Below the pieces are notes generated by a model. That model was given only the letters and a program-made list of their open reading frames with translations, did not search any database and was not told the DNA's origin. A DNA stretch of 13,336 nt from Coprobacillus sp. CAG:826. GTDB taxonomy: Bacteria > Bacillota_I > Bacilli_A > RFN20 > CAG-826. Positions 1-7,535 of the stretch are shown one piece after another. Location: NCBI GenBank assembly GCA_000437235.1, contig FR897036.1, forward strand, positions 4,312-17,647, given 5' to 3'. The position numbers were made by a program, and so were the translations under genes. Each line of letters starts with the position of its first letter. Position 1 is the stretch's first letter.

Positions 1-146
1 CGATTTTTGAAAGCCTTACTTCACTTGAACACATTGAAGCCAGTCTATTAGAAATCATGAATATTCGTGGCCAGTTAGATTTAAACGTCAATTTATCTTT
101 AATTTTAGATCATGTATCCATTACGATGACGAAAGGAGATGCATAA
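1..146 (+). CDS. holB: DNA polymerase III delta' subunit, C-terminal end (partial)
   Basis: Only the last 47 codons are inside the window, read in frame 3 from base 3 to a TAA at 144-146. The peptide is helical and leucine-rich, and ends in a stretch (LNVNLSLILDHVSITM) of the kind seen in the C-terminal oligomerisation domain of clamp-loader subunits, where a conserved Asn precedes a hydrophobic helix. The main argument is position: in Firmicutes holB lies immediately upstream of yaaT, and here the stop is separated from the yaaT start by a single base. The delta' subunit is part of the clamp loader that places the beta clamp on DNA. The sequence alone is too short to prove the family, so the name is largely an inference from gene order. 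Confidence 0.72.
   Translation, partial: IFESLTSLEHIEASLLEIMNIRGQLDLNVNLSLILDHVSITMTKGDA
135..138 (+). promoter_or_regulatory. Ribosome binding site that sets the yaaT start
   Basis: A GGAG core (within AAAGGAG) lies 9 bases before the ATG at 148. An earlier in-frame ATG at 139 touches this site directly and could not be served by it, so 148 is the better start. The site lies inside the end of holB, which suggests translational coupling. Confidence 0.75.
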
Positions 147-147
147 C

Positions 148-1053
148 ATGAATGATGAAATCGAAAAAAAAGAAGAAACTTCTTCTTTAGAAACATCTTC
201 TCCCCAACCTACTTACGATTATTTTGTCGGCGTTCGCTTTAATGAATCTGGAAAAGCTTATTTCTTTTCCACGGATATTTCCTCATTAAAAATGAATGAT
301 GAAGTAATTGTTGAAACCACGCGTGGTATTGAATTAGGAAAAGTTACTTCTTCTCCTCTTCCTATTAAAGAATATCATTTAAACTTAGAATTAAAGCCCA
401 TTCTTCGTCAAGCTACTGATATTGATTCTAGACTTCATTTCGAAAATGGAATCAAAGCAAAAGAAAGCATGACTGTATGCTTAGACGCTATTAAATCATT
501 AAACTTAGATATGAATTTAATTAGTTGTGAATATACTTTGGATCGCACAAAAGTCATCTTTTCTTATTTAGCGAATGACCGTGTCGACTTCCGTGAATTA
601 TTAAAAATTCTTGCTAGTAAATTAAAATGCCGTATTGAATTACGCCAAATTGGAACTCGTGATAAAGCCAAAATCGTCGGTGGTATTGGTATTTGTGGTC
701 TTCCTCTTTGCTGTTCCACCTTCTTAAATGAATTTGATGGCATTTCTATTAATCGCGCTAAAAACCAACTTTTATCTTTAAACATTCCTAAATTATCTGG
801 GCACTGTGGAAAGTTGATTTGTTGTTTAAAATATGAAGATGATGATTACACTACTTTACGAAAAGAATTCCCTAAAATGGGTGCGAAAGTTATGTTCAAT
901 AATGAAGTGTACCGTATTACTTCAATGAACGTACTCACCCGCGTCATTAAAATAGAACGTCCGGATGATGTTCAATTCATTACATTAGAAGAATTCAAAA
1001 AATTAGAACCAGCAAAGAAAAAAGAAGAACGGGCTGAAGAAAACAATGAATAG
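148..1053 (+). CDS. yaaT: PSP1-domain protein YaaT/RicT (RNase Y-associated complex)
   Basis: This is a cytoplasmic protein of 301 residues, somewhat longer than B. subtilis YaaT because of an acidic Ser/Glu-rich N-terminal tail (about residues 1-22) and a charged Lys/Glu C-terminal tail. The PSP1-type body follows, with a first beta-rich part (YDYFVGVRF onward) and a C-terminal part carrying two cysteine clusters: C183, C188, C189 (GICGLPLCC) and C220, C225, C226 (GHCGKLICC). In B. subtilis this protein (RicT) works with RicA (YmcA) and RicF (YlbF) in an iron-sulfur-binding complex that affects RNase Y cleavage of mRNAs and, indirectly, Spo0A phosphorylation. The two Cys-x4-Cys-Cys clusters match the cluster-binding pattern of that family. 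The gene starts one base after the holB stop and overlaps rsmI by 8 bases. No internal promoter was seen, so it is probably transcribed with holB. Confidence 0.93.
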   Translation: MNDEIEKKEETSSLETSSPQPTYDYFVGVRFNESGKAYFFSTDISSLKMNDEVIVETTRGIELGKVTSSPLPIKEYHLNLELKPILRQATDIDSRLHFENGIKAKESMTVCLDAIKSLNLDMNLISCEYTLDRTKVIFSYLANDRVDFRELLKILASKLKCRIELRQIGTRDKAKIVGGIGICGLPLCCSTFLNEFDGISINRAKNQLLSLNIPKLSGHCGKLICCLKYEDDDYTTLRKEFPKMGAKVMFNNEVYRITSMNVLTRVIKIERPDDVQFITLEEFKKLEPAKKKEERAEENNE

Positions 1054-1900
1054 AAGTAAATATTATGGCACTTCTGAGCCTGTTCTCTACATCGTTGCCA
1101 CACCCATTGGAAATAAAAAAGAATTTTCTTTACGCGCCCAAGAAACTTTAAAAGAAGTTGCCTGTATTGGTTGTGAAGACACAAGAACCAGTTCTCTTTT
1201 ATTTCAAGATTTTCAAATTCATACGCCTTTAGTTGCGTGTCATGAACATAATGAAAATGAAGCGAGTGAAAAACTTCTTCGTTTGATGAGGGAAGGAAAT
1301 TCGATTGCCTATGTAAGTGATGCTGGTTATCCTGGCATTTCTGATCCTGGACACCGCCTCATATTAAAAGCCATTGATGAAGGCTTTCATGTCGTCACAA
1401 TTGGTGGAAGTACGGCATTTCTGCCCGCTTTAATCGGTTCTGGCTTAGAGACCGAACACTTCTATTTTCATGGCTTTTTAAAGAGTAAACCTTCGCAAAG
1501 AAAAAAAGAATTAGAAAAATTAAAAGATAAGGAAGAAACTCTCATCTTTTATGAATCGCCACATCGCATTTTAGATACCTTAGAAGATATGTATCGTATT
1601 CTAGGAAATCGTAAAGCTTGCATTGCTCGAGAAATCACAAAAATCCATGAAGAATTTATTCGTGGTAGTTTAGAAGAATTTATAACGATTCCTTTAGAAA
1701 CGTTAAAAGGTGAAATGGTCGTGGTCATTGAAGGCGCTACCGAGGTTGAAGATACTATCGATGAAGGAAAAATCATTTACCAAATCAAAACCTTTATGGA
1801 ACAAGGAGAAACACCTAAAAGTGCGATTCAATTAACCGCTCAGTTATTCCATCTTCCTAAAAATGATGTTTATTCTATCTATTTAAAAACAAAACGTTGA
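1046..1900 (+). CDS. rsmI: 16S rRNA (cytidine-1402 2'-O)-methyltransferase RsmI
   Basis: RsmI uses S-adenosylmethionine to methylate the 2'-O of C1402 in the decoding centre of 16S rRNA. The 284-residue length is normal for the family. Signature blocks appear in the expected order: VATPIGN at residues 17-23, the CEDTRTS block near 43-49, HEHNE at about 66-70, SDAGYPGISDPG at 91-102, GFLKSK near 143-148 and YESPHR at 169-174, followed by a C-terminal Rossmann-like part ending in KGEMVVVIEG. The fourth block reads GGSTAF rather than the more common PGPSA, a mild variation. The start overlaps the end of yaaT by 8 bases and has no strong ribosome site of its own, which suggests translation by coupling to yaaT. 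In B. subtilis yabA and other genes lie between the two; here they are absent. The TGA stop lies inside the terminator stem. Confidence 0.97.
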   Translation: MNRSKYYGTSEPVLYIVATPIGNKKEFSLRAQETLKEVACIGCEDTRTSSLLFQDFQIHTPLVACHEHNENEASEKLLRLMREGNSIAYVSDAGYPGISDPGHRLILKAIDEGFHVVTIGGSTAFLPALIGSGLETEHFYFHGFLKSKPSQRKKELEKLKDKEETLIFYESPHRILDTLEDMYRILGNRKACIAREITKIHEEFIRGSLEEFITIPLETLKGEMVVVIEGATEVEDTIDEGKIIYQIKTFMEQGETPKSAIQLTAQLFHLPKNDVYSIYLKTKR

Positions 1901-1925
1901 TGATTGCTCACCAACGTTTTTTCTT
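1891..1925. terminator. Bidirectional rho-independent terminator between rsmI and yfhO-family gene
   Basis: A 9-bp perfect stem (AAAACGTTG at 1891-1899, CAACGTTTT at 1912-1920) closes a 12-base loop. On the plus strand it runs into TTTTTTCTTTT; on the minus strand it runs into TTTTGTTTTT. It therefore can stop both converging transcripts. It includes the last codons and the TGA stop of rsmI. Confidence 0.88.
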
Positions 1926-4900
1926 TTATTGATTTTCAATTTCTTCTATTTGCGTTTCTTTTTTTCTTTTCTTTTCATAAATATAGACAGCGCCCCACGA
2001 AGAAGCAAAGAGGACAATACCACTTACACATAAAAGCAAAGCTTCTTTTAAGTTTGGGGTAAAATAGGATAATGCGTAATGAACTTCACCTTCTGGTGCT
2101 ACAAAGCCAAGGAATCCGCCTTGTGCTTTAAAAATCTGAATTGGTTCTTGTTCACCATTCGGCAAAGTATATTTTCCTGACCAACCGGCTTCATAAGGAA
2201 CCGAAAGTACAATCATTTTCTTTTTCAAATAATTCGTATCAAAGTTAATGTGATTATCCGTCACTTTAATATTCTTAAATAAGTTTTCATCATTTTCGCC
2301 TTTTAAAGCTTGAATTCGTTGATAGAATTTTTCATAAGGTTCATAAGTAATCGTTGGATAATCCATTTTTGCATTCGCGTAAATAATAACTTCAATGGTT
2401 TCAACTTCTTCTCGAATATAGAATCCACGATCATACTTAAAATCATACGTATTATCGTAGTAGTGCCACATGTGATTATCCCAAGTAACTAATTTACCAT
2501 CAGCATTATAGAAGTTGACCATAGCGTTTTCACCCATACGTAAATGTAGATTAACGTAATAAGGACGTTCTGCTGTCGCGTCTTTACCTAAAGAATAACC
2601 TTCACGAGGTTTAACAATCATGGAAGTCGCCGCACCATCTTTCCATTCACAAGAGATAGAACCACCGCGAACACTTTCAACCGCTAAATAGTCAAAACCA
2701 TAAGCATTCTTTACGGGTTCAATCATTTGAATATTCGTGTAATCCTTATAAGCTTCATTACTCGCTTTTAATTGATTCACATATTCTTGGAATTGCTTAT
2801 TACGCTCACTCGACATGACATAAGCTTCCGTTGGTAACATATTTAAATTAGAAATAGAAGAATATTGTTTTTCTTCAATGCCTGGAAGCATTTCTTTCAC
2901 TTTTTCCATGTCTTCCGCGCCTAAAATTGCACTTGTTAAATAAGCAATTTCATTACGATTCACATAGTTATAATTTAAAGAACTAGAAGACATAATGGAA
3001 TCATAAGCATAACCTAATTCAATAAAGTTGGTATTTTTATAAACTTTATGTTCTTTGGTTTCTAATTCAGGCATTTCTACAAATCCACCTGGAATGTTAT
3101 TAGAAATCAATTTTGCTTGTCCATCCTGCGTTGTGGTCAAAGTCTTTTGAATGTAATATTTTATATTTAAAAATTCATCTAGGTTATATCTTTTTTCATG
3201 AACACCCATGGACCAGTTTCCATAAGAATATCCCACTCTTGACCAATTGTTAAACTCTTGGAGATTGGAATTAAATAAAGAATGGAACGTCGAAACCCCT
3301 TTATATCCTTCTCGCATGGGTAAATTATTGGAATTACGATCTGAGTTTGTGTTAAAGATACGATAGAAGCCATCATCTTGCTCTTGCAAAGCGCGAATAA
3401 TCTTTTCTTCTTCTCTTACAATACTTGGTCCACCATATAAAGTACTATAATTATTTGGGGGTTGATAACTAAAGGTAATCGTTCCCATGACGACCGCTTC
3501 AATGGCAATTACACCTGTTAAGATTTTGGTTAAATCTTTTTTATTATGTCTAAAGCGTAAATAGAAATAACAAACAAAGATATAAAGCACTTGTCCAATG
3601 ACTACGTAAATTCGGTCACCTAATTCATAAACTTCATTGGGATGTTTATCTTGATATCCTAAAGCAAAGCTAACCGCAATAATAGCACCAATTAAAACGG
3701 TACCTAAAGATACATCAAAGAACCACGAAGGCATCTCTTCTCTTTCTTCATAATTTTGAGCGATAAATACAAGTATACTTGCTACCGCAAATATTTGCCA
3801 TCTTCCATAATCTAAAGTAAATCCATAACATAGATAATAGAAGAATGGAGTAAATAAAGTTAATAAGAAGAAACCAATTGCGACAAGATGATGCACTCTT
3901 TTTTTCCGAATGGTTTGTAAGACAGATGGAATAAAGAACATCATTAATGGTGTATAAATAAAGATACTACAAAGTGTATTATCGTAGCCTTTGTTATTAA
4001 ATAAAATACTGCTATAGTCCGAAATCGATGGAAATAAGAAAGATACTAAAGGATAGTATTTTTTCTTTTCGCTATCAAACTCTAACAAGGATTGAAAGAA
4101 TTTTTTAAAATCTTTCGCATTTAAAGCATTTTTTAATGTCTTTAAGAAATTTGCGCCTTCTACTCTTGAGCTACTTGTAAAAACAGCATAAGCGGGGAAA
4201 AGCGTAATGGACGCAATCATAATACCCACTAAAAATGCGCCAACACCAATAGGAATAATGAGTAATTTATCTCTTTTACTCATTTCTTTAAAGCGGCAGA
4301 AATAACGATAAACGGCATAAACAACGCCACAGAAGCAGGATGAAACTAAGAAAAAGTAATTGCATAGGCCCATTAATGCTAATGACGCCATTAAGACCCA
4401 TGGCCTTTTTTCACGAATCACTTTTTCAATACCTAATAAAATTAAAGGGAAAACAACACATACTTCTAAGAAGTGATTAAACCATAAATAATAAACATTC
4501 CAGCCACAAAAAGCATAAGCAAGCGCAAATAAACGAGCGATATGTTCTTTTATACCTACGTATTTTAAAAACGCTCTAAACGTAACACCCGCTAACACCA
4601 TTTTAATAATCATTAAAGTAGCCAAACCTTGAGCAATATATTCTCTCGGCCATAATAAAATCGGTAGGAAAAAAGGATTTAATAAATAATAGAAAGTATT
4701 GGAGCCAATATTATTAACACCTAAATATGTGGAATAATCCCACATTGGGAATTCCCCTGTTTTTAGAAATTTCCACCAATCATCATATCCATTCGTATAG
4801 AAAGGAATTTGTTGTAAACTATAATCTCCACTTAAAGGTAAAGATAAAGAGTTATGAATAAGAATATTAAAAAAGAAAACAACAGCAACTACAAATAAAA

Positions 4901-5012
4901 AAAGGATATACCAAAATAAATGGTCTTTATTTTCCCAAATTTGTAGAGCTTTGCTTTTTATTCTTTGTATGCTTTTTGTAAAAAAATTCTCTTTACTGAT
5001 CGTCTGCTCCAT
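1926..5012 (-). CDS. YfhO-family polytopic membrane protein (GT-C-like, cell-surface glycosylation)
   Basis: The product has 1028 residues. A short basic cytoplasmic N-terminus precedes a first membrane helix at about residues 34-54, then an extracytoplasmic loop with GDYSLQQ (about 62-68), the acidic polar loop typical of GT-C-like YfhO proteins. About a dozen further hydrophobic segments follow to roughly residue 515. A large, probably extracytoplasmic region (about 520-990) contains Asn-, Tyr- and Trp-rich beta-type sequence. A final membrane helix at about 995-1015 ends in a basic KKRKK tail. B. subtilis YfhO is implicated in transfer of sugar from a lipid carrier to lipoteichoic acid, working with a CsbB-type glycosyltransferase; by analogy this protein may glycosylate a wall or membrane polymer. 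No CsbB or GtrA partner is in the window. An upstream ATG at 5048 was rejected: the TATAAT box lies at 5037-5042, while the ATG at 5012 has GGAGGAG 5 bases ahead. Confidence 0.85.
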   Translation of the reverse strand: MEQTISKENFFTKSIQRIKSKALQIWENKDHLFWYILFLFVVAVVFFFNILIHNSLSLPLSGDYSLQQIPFYTNGYDDWWKFLKTGEFPMWDYSTYLGVNNIGSNTFYYLLNPFFLPILLWPREYIAQGLATLMIIKMVLAGVTFRAFLKYVGIKEHIARLFALAYAFCGWNVYYLWFNHFLEVCVVFPLILLGIEKVIREKRPWVLMASLALMGLCNYFFLVSSCFCGVVYAVYRYFCRFKEMSKRDKLLIIPIGVGAFLVGIMIASITLFPAYAVFTSSSRVEGANFLKTLKNALNAKDFKKFFQSLLEFDSEKKKYYPLVSFLFPSISDYSSILFNNKGYDNTLCSIFIYTPLMMFFIPSVLQTIRKKRVHHLVAIGFFLLTLFTPFFYYLCYGFTLDYGRWQIFAVASILVFIAQNYEEREEMPSWFFDVSLGTVLIGAIIAVSFALGYQDKHPNEVYELGDRIYVVIGQVLYIFVCYFYLRFRHNKKDLTKILTGVIAIEAVVMGTITFSYQPPNNYSTLYGGPSIVREEEKIIRALQEQDDGFYRIFNTNSDRNSNNLPMREGYKGVSTFHSLFNSNLQEFNNWSRVGYSYGNWSMGVHEKRYNLDEFLNIKYYIQKTLTTTQDGQAKLISNNIPGGFVEMPELETKEHKVYKNTNFIELGYAYDSIMSSSSLNYNYVNRNEIAYLTSAILGAEDMEKVKEMLPGIEEKQYSSISNLNMLPTEAYVMSSERNKQFQEYVNQLKASNEAYKDYTNIQMIEPVKNAYGFDYLAVESVRGGSISCEWKDGAATSMIVKPREGYSLGKDATAERPYYVNLHLRMGENAMVNFYNADGKLVTWDNHMWHYYDNTYDFKYDRGFYIREEVETIEVIIYANAKMDYPTITYEPYEKFYQRIQALKGENDENLFKNIKVTDNHINFDTNYLKKKMIVLSVPYEAGWSGKYTLPNGEQEPIQIFKAQGGFLGFVAPEGEVHYALSYFTPNLKEALLLCVSGIVLFASSWGAVYIYEKKRKKETQIEEIENQ

Positions 5013-5017
5013 CTTAT

Positions 5018-5024
5018 CTCCTCC
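5018..5024 (-). promoter_or_regulatory. Strong ribosome binding site for the yfhO-family gene
   Basis: GGAGGAG on the minus strand lies 5 bases before the ATG at 5012. It decides the start codon against the in-frame ATG at 5048, which lies upstream of the promoter -10 box. Confidence 0.85.
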
Positions 5025-5036
5025 GATATATTCATT

Positions 5037-5065
5037 ATTATATCGCAAAAAGATAAGAATCTCAT
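5037..5065 (-). promoter_or_regulatory. Sigma-A type promoter of the yfhO-family gene
   Basis: The -10 box is a perfect TATAAT (5037-5042). The -35 box is ATGAGA (5060-5065), 4 of 6 matches to TTGACA, with exactly 17 bases between them. The predicted transcript would start near 5030, giving a leader of about 18 bases that still holds the ribosome site. Confidence 0.65.
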
Positions 5066-5072
5066 TCTTTTT
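5047..5072 (-). terminator. Weak A/T-rich terminator-like hairpin after the murA unit
   Basis: On the minus strand AAGAAT-GAG-ATTCTT is followed by ATCTTTTT. An alternative outer pairing AAAAAGA/TCTTTTT (5066-5072 with 5047-5053) is also possible. The stem has few G-C pairs, so efficiency is doubtful. It overlaps the -35 region of the downstream promoter. Confidence 0.4.
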
Positions 5073-5092
5073 ATAAAGAATTCTTTATAAAA
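5069..5092. repeat. 24-bp perfect palindrome between the murA unit and the yfhO-family gene
   Basis: Two 12-bp arms, TTTTATAAAGAA and TTCTTTATAAAA, meet with no spacer at 5080/5081. It begins 9 bases after the stop of the upstream gene and ends 4 bases before the -35 box of the downstream one. It could be an operator for a dimeric regulator, or part of the transcription end of the murA unit. It has no following long T-run, so an operator is at least as likely as a terminator. Confidence 0.6.
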
Positions 5093-5101
5093 CACTTTAT
5101 T

Positions 5102-5542
5102 TTATCGCGAGATTGCGCGGATAATGTGATAAATAGCTTGGTCTAATTGCTGAATCAACTGAAATAGATTTTTTGTCTTCTTGACAATTCCTATATAAAG
5201 CGGATCATTACCTAAAGGAACTTCTTCGGTCAAATGGAGAACGTCATCGAGACAAAGACGAAATTGAAAAGTGCTTCTTTTCATGTAATGGGTATATAAA
5301 TTCTCCACATACTGTCCCTGCATCCTCGACGATTTTAAAAAATTCGTCCACATCTTTTCGCCTTGCTTTAACAAATTTAAAGACATATGAAAATGCTTTA
5401 AATATTGGTTGTACGCTAAAGAATGAGAAAAAGCAGGGATTTTTAATAATCTTTTATTATCATTTCCCACGTAACGAAATTGTTCAATACAAGCGCTAAA
5501 GAACCAAGAGATACGATTGAATTCTGTTGATAAATTTTTCAT
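5102..5542 (-). CDS. Unrecognised helical protein, last gene of the murA unit
   Basis: I do not recognise the family. The product is 146 residues, with no signal peptide and no clear membrane span, so it is probably cytoplasmic. It is rich in aromatic, His, Gln and Leu residues, and the pattern of hydrophobic positions suggests a bundle of four or five helices (for example about residues 5-25, 45-65, 75-105 and 115-145). There are single Cys residues at about 18 and 97 and no obvious metal or nucleotide motif. The start codon overlaps the stop of the upstream lipoprotein gene as ATGA, and a GAGG ribosome site lies within that gene, so the two are almost certainly co-translated. That coupling, not the sequence, is the reason to treat it as a real gene tied to the lipoprotein or to murA. 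Confidence 0.75.
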   Translation of the reverse strand: MKNLSTEFNRISWFFSACIEQFRYVGNDNKRLLKIPAFSHSLAYNQYLKHFHMSLNLLKQGEKMWTNFLKSSRMQGQYVENLYTHYMKRSTFQFRLCLDDVLHLTEEVPLGNDPLYIGIVKKTKNLFQLIQQLDQAIYHIIRAISR

Positions 5543-6171
5543 AAAACGTACCTCTTTACTTCTTGGACTGATGCCTCTATGGTTTTCACTTGATTTAAAG
5601 GAATATAAAAGACATTTTGTTCACTAATGGCTTCTTGTAAGGCTTCATTGATTTCGTTTAGAAAACTATTGAATAATTTCTCTTCTGGTTCTTCAAAATC
5701 AAAATTTTTCCATATACCTAATAAATAAATCGGTATCGAAGAACGAATGGAGCGGAGTTCTTCAACAACATGAAATACATTATAAATCAATAATTCTTTT
5801 TGTTTATTTATCATCGATACATCATAAGAAAAATTACGATTCTTTGTATCAATAGTTACATAAGGCTGAATATCCGGATAACCAATCGATAAGATGGCCA
5901 TTTTACTATTTTGTACTTGCTTTTCAAACATATATTTTTTACCATCCTGAATGGCAAAAGAACGCGTATCTGCTATCTTATACATCTCATTACTTGTCAT
6001 GGATAAAGAGGTAAAACTAGCTTGAGTAGGTAAAGAGGTTTCTCTTTGAAATAATGTTACCCACTCTTTTTCAAAATTACCGAATAGAAAAACATGCTTT
6101 TCTTTTTTACAAGAGACTAACCCGACAAGCATCAATAAAACAAAAGTAAATTTAATCCATCTCTTCTTCAT
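5539..6171 (-). CDS. Small lipoprotein resembling an SGNH hydrolase that lacks its active-site blocks
   Basis: The product is 210 residues. Residues 1-21 form a lipoprotein signal: basic MKKRWIK, a hydrophobic core and the lipobox LVSC with C21 as the lipid-bearing Cys, so it should sit on the outer face of the membrane. The body has the layout of YpmR-like SGNH/GDSL proteins: a segment ending in ILSIGYPDI (about 93-101), where active members have a GxND block, and a later stretch, LRSIRSSIPIYLLGIW, that resembles the 'IR..np.apIyvlGlY' segment of that family. However, the N-terminal GDSL serine block appears as FLFGNFEKE, Asn of GxND is replaced by Pro, and no C-terminal DxxH is visible. If the family call is right it is probably non-catalytic. 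The gene overlaps murA by 20 bases, and AAAGGAG lies 7 bases ahead of its ATG. The relationship is an inference from short motifs and could be wrong. Confidence 0.6.
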   Translation of the reverse strand: MKKRWIKFTFVLLMLVGLVSCKKEKHVFLFGNFEKEWVTLFQRETSLPTQASFTSLSMTSNEMYKIADTRSFAIQDGKKYMFEKQVQNSKMAILSIGYPDIQPYVTIDTKNRNFSYDVSMINKQKELLIYNVFHVVEELRSIRSSIPIYLLGIWKNFDFEEPEEKLFNSFLNEINEALQEAISEQNVFYIPLNQVKTIEASVQEVKRYVL

Positions 6172-7429
6172 ATTGATTCTCCTTTTTTTCTACGATATCC
6201 GCTCCTAAAGAACGAACTTTCTTAACTAATTGTTCATAACCGCGATTGATATAGCGTAAACCAGAAACTACACTTTCCCCTTCCGCTACTAAAGCGGCAA
6301 TCACTAAAGAAACACTTCCTCTTAAATCCTTTCCATCGACATGTGCTCCGTGTAAATGATCGACACCATGAATAATCATCATTTGATTCACTTGTTGGAT
6401 ATTAGCGCCCATTTTATTTAATTCAATAATATGGGAAAAGCGATGTTGATAAATGTTTTCTATTACGATAGAAGTCGCGTGAATCTGTGATAGATAGGAA
6501 GTTAAAGGTTGTTGTAAATCGGTTGGAAATCCCGGATAAGGCGCTGTTTCAACTAAAGCGCCAATCGCTTCATTTCCTTTAGAAACAATTAATTTTCTAT
6601 CTTCAAAATAATAAGGAACTTTTAAAACATCAAAAACATGGAATAAAGCTTCTAAATGTTCTTTATAAACCGGTTCAATGCAAAGCTTTTCACCAATGGC
6701 TGCTCCAATAATCGCATAAGTTCCTGCTTCAATACGATCAGGAATAACTTGAAACGTTGTTCCATGTAGTTTCTTTCCACCATGAATGATAATTTTTCTT
6801 GTTCCAATTCCTTCAATATCAGCGCCCATCGCTACTAAAAATTTTAATAGTTCTGTGACTTCTGGCTCTAAAGCCATATTCTCAATGATGTAATCATACG
6901 GTAATTGCACCGCTAATAAAGCAATATTAACGGAAGCACCAACCGATGAATTTTCAAAAACGATATGAGCGTCATGACTTTGTTCTAAATAAAAATCAAA
7001 AACTTCTCCTTCTTTATAACTGACTCCACACTCTCTAAATGCTTTTAAATGATAATCAATGGGTCGAACGCCAAATCGGCATCCACCCGGTTCAACAATC
7101 TTTAAATGATGGAACATTCCAATAAAAACGCCCATAAAGTAATAGGAAGCGCGGAATTTTCCCACGGGAGAAATCGTTAAGTCTTGATAAGCAAAATGGG
7201 AAGCATCAATTGTTAGGGTTTCATTTTCATAGAGAACAGAAACTTTTAAATGCTCCATAATTTGAATTAGCCAAAAAACATCACTAATAGGAGGCACATT
7301 TTTTAAAGTGACTTTTTCTCGTGCTAAAAGGCAGGCTGGAATTAAGCTTACAACCAAGTTTTTGCTTCCTTGTATTTTGATGTTTCCTTTTAATCTTTTT
7401 CCACCGCGTATGATTAGCTCATCATTCAT
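6152..7429 (-). CDS. murA: UDP-N-acetylglucosamine 1-carboxyvinyltransferase MurA
   Basis: MurA transfers enolpyruvate from phosphoenolpyruvate to UDP-GlcNAc, the first committed step of peptidoglycan synthesis, in the cytoplasm. The 425-residue length is normal. Key residues of the family are present: GSKN at 21-24 (Lys23), R93 in FRASYYF, the catalytic Cys117 in PGGCRFGVRP with R122, D304 in FPTDLQ, D368 in DGKDLRG and R396 in NRGYEQ. Because Cys117 is kept, fosfomycin-type alkylation would be expected. The ATG at 7429 was chosen over the one at 7489: it starts the conserved N-terminus, has GAGG 8 bases ahead, and the upstream ATG lies directly beside the terminator of the previous gene. 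It is the first gene of an overlapping unit with the small lipoprotein and the helical protein. Firmicutes often have two MurA copies; which one this is cannot be told here. Confidence 0.95.
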   Translation of the reverse strand: MNDELIIRGGKRLKGNIKIQGSKNLVVSLIPACLLAREKVTLKNVPPISDVFWLIQIMEHLKVSVLYENETLTIDASHFAYQDLTISPVGKFRASYYFMGVFIGMFHHLKIVEPGGCRFGVRPIDYHLKAFRECGVSYKEGEVFDFYLEQSHDAHIVFENSSVGASVNIALLAVQLPYDYIIENMALEPEVTELLKFLVAMGADIEGIGTRKIIIHGGKKLHGTTFQVIPDRIEAGTYAIIGAAIGEKLCIEPVYKEHLEALFHVFDVLKVPYYFEDRKLIVSKGNEAIGALVETAPYPGFPTDLQQPLTSYLSQIHATSIVIENIYQHRFSHIIELNKMGANIQQVNQMMIIHGVDHLHGAHVDGKDLRGSVSLVIAALVAEGESVVSGLRYINRGYEQLVKKVRSLGADIVEKKENQYEEEMD

Positions 7430-7437
7430 AGCTTTTA

Positions 7438-7441
7438 CCTC
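7438..7441 (-). promoter_or_regulatory. Ribosome binding site that sets the murA start
   Basis: GAGG (in GTGAGGT) on the minus strand lies 8 bases before the ATG at 7429. The 48 or so bases further upstream, up to the T-run of the previous terminator, must hold the murA promoter if there is one, but no convincing -35/-10 pair was found. Confidence 0.6.
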
Positions 7442-7487
7442 ACTACAAAAGTGTATGGCTAACAAAGATAAAACATGATTGCATAGC

Positions 7488-7523
7488 AAAAAAAACTAAG
7501 AATTCTATGTAAAATCCTTAGTT
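7488..7523 (-). terminator. Rho-independent terminator of the nuclease lipoprotein gene
   Basis: On the minus strand a 7-bp stem, AACTAAG/CTTAGTT (7517-7523 with 7494-7500), is followed by an unbroken run of T to 7488. It starts 12 bases after the TAG stop and separates the nuclease gene from murA. Confidence 0.8.
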
Positions 7524-7535
7524 CTTTATGATTGA

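Noticed and set aside
3179..3376. Minus-strand reading inside the yfhO-family gene
   Set aside because: It lies in another frame of an intact long gene with consistent membrane and beta-type sequence, with no start signals of its own.
7430..7487. A murA promoter between the terminator and the murA start
   Set aside because: Several weak -10 words occur (such as TATCTT and TACACT), but none has a fitting -35 at 16-18 bases, so no site is claimed.
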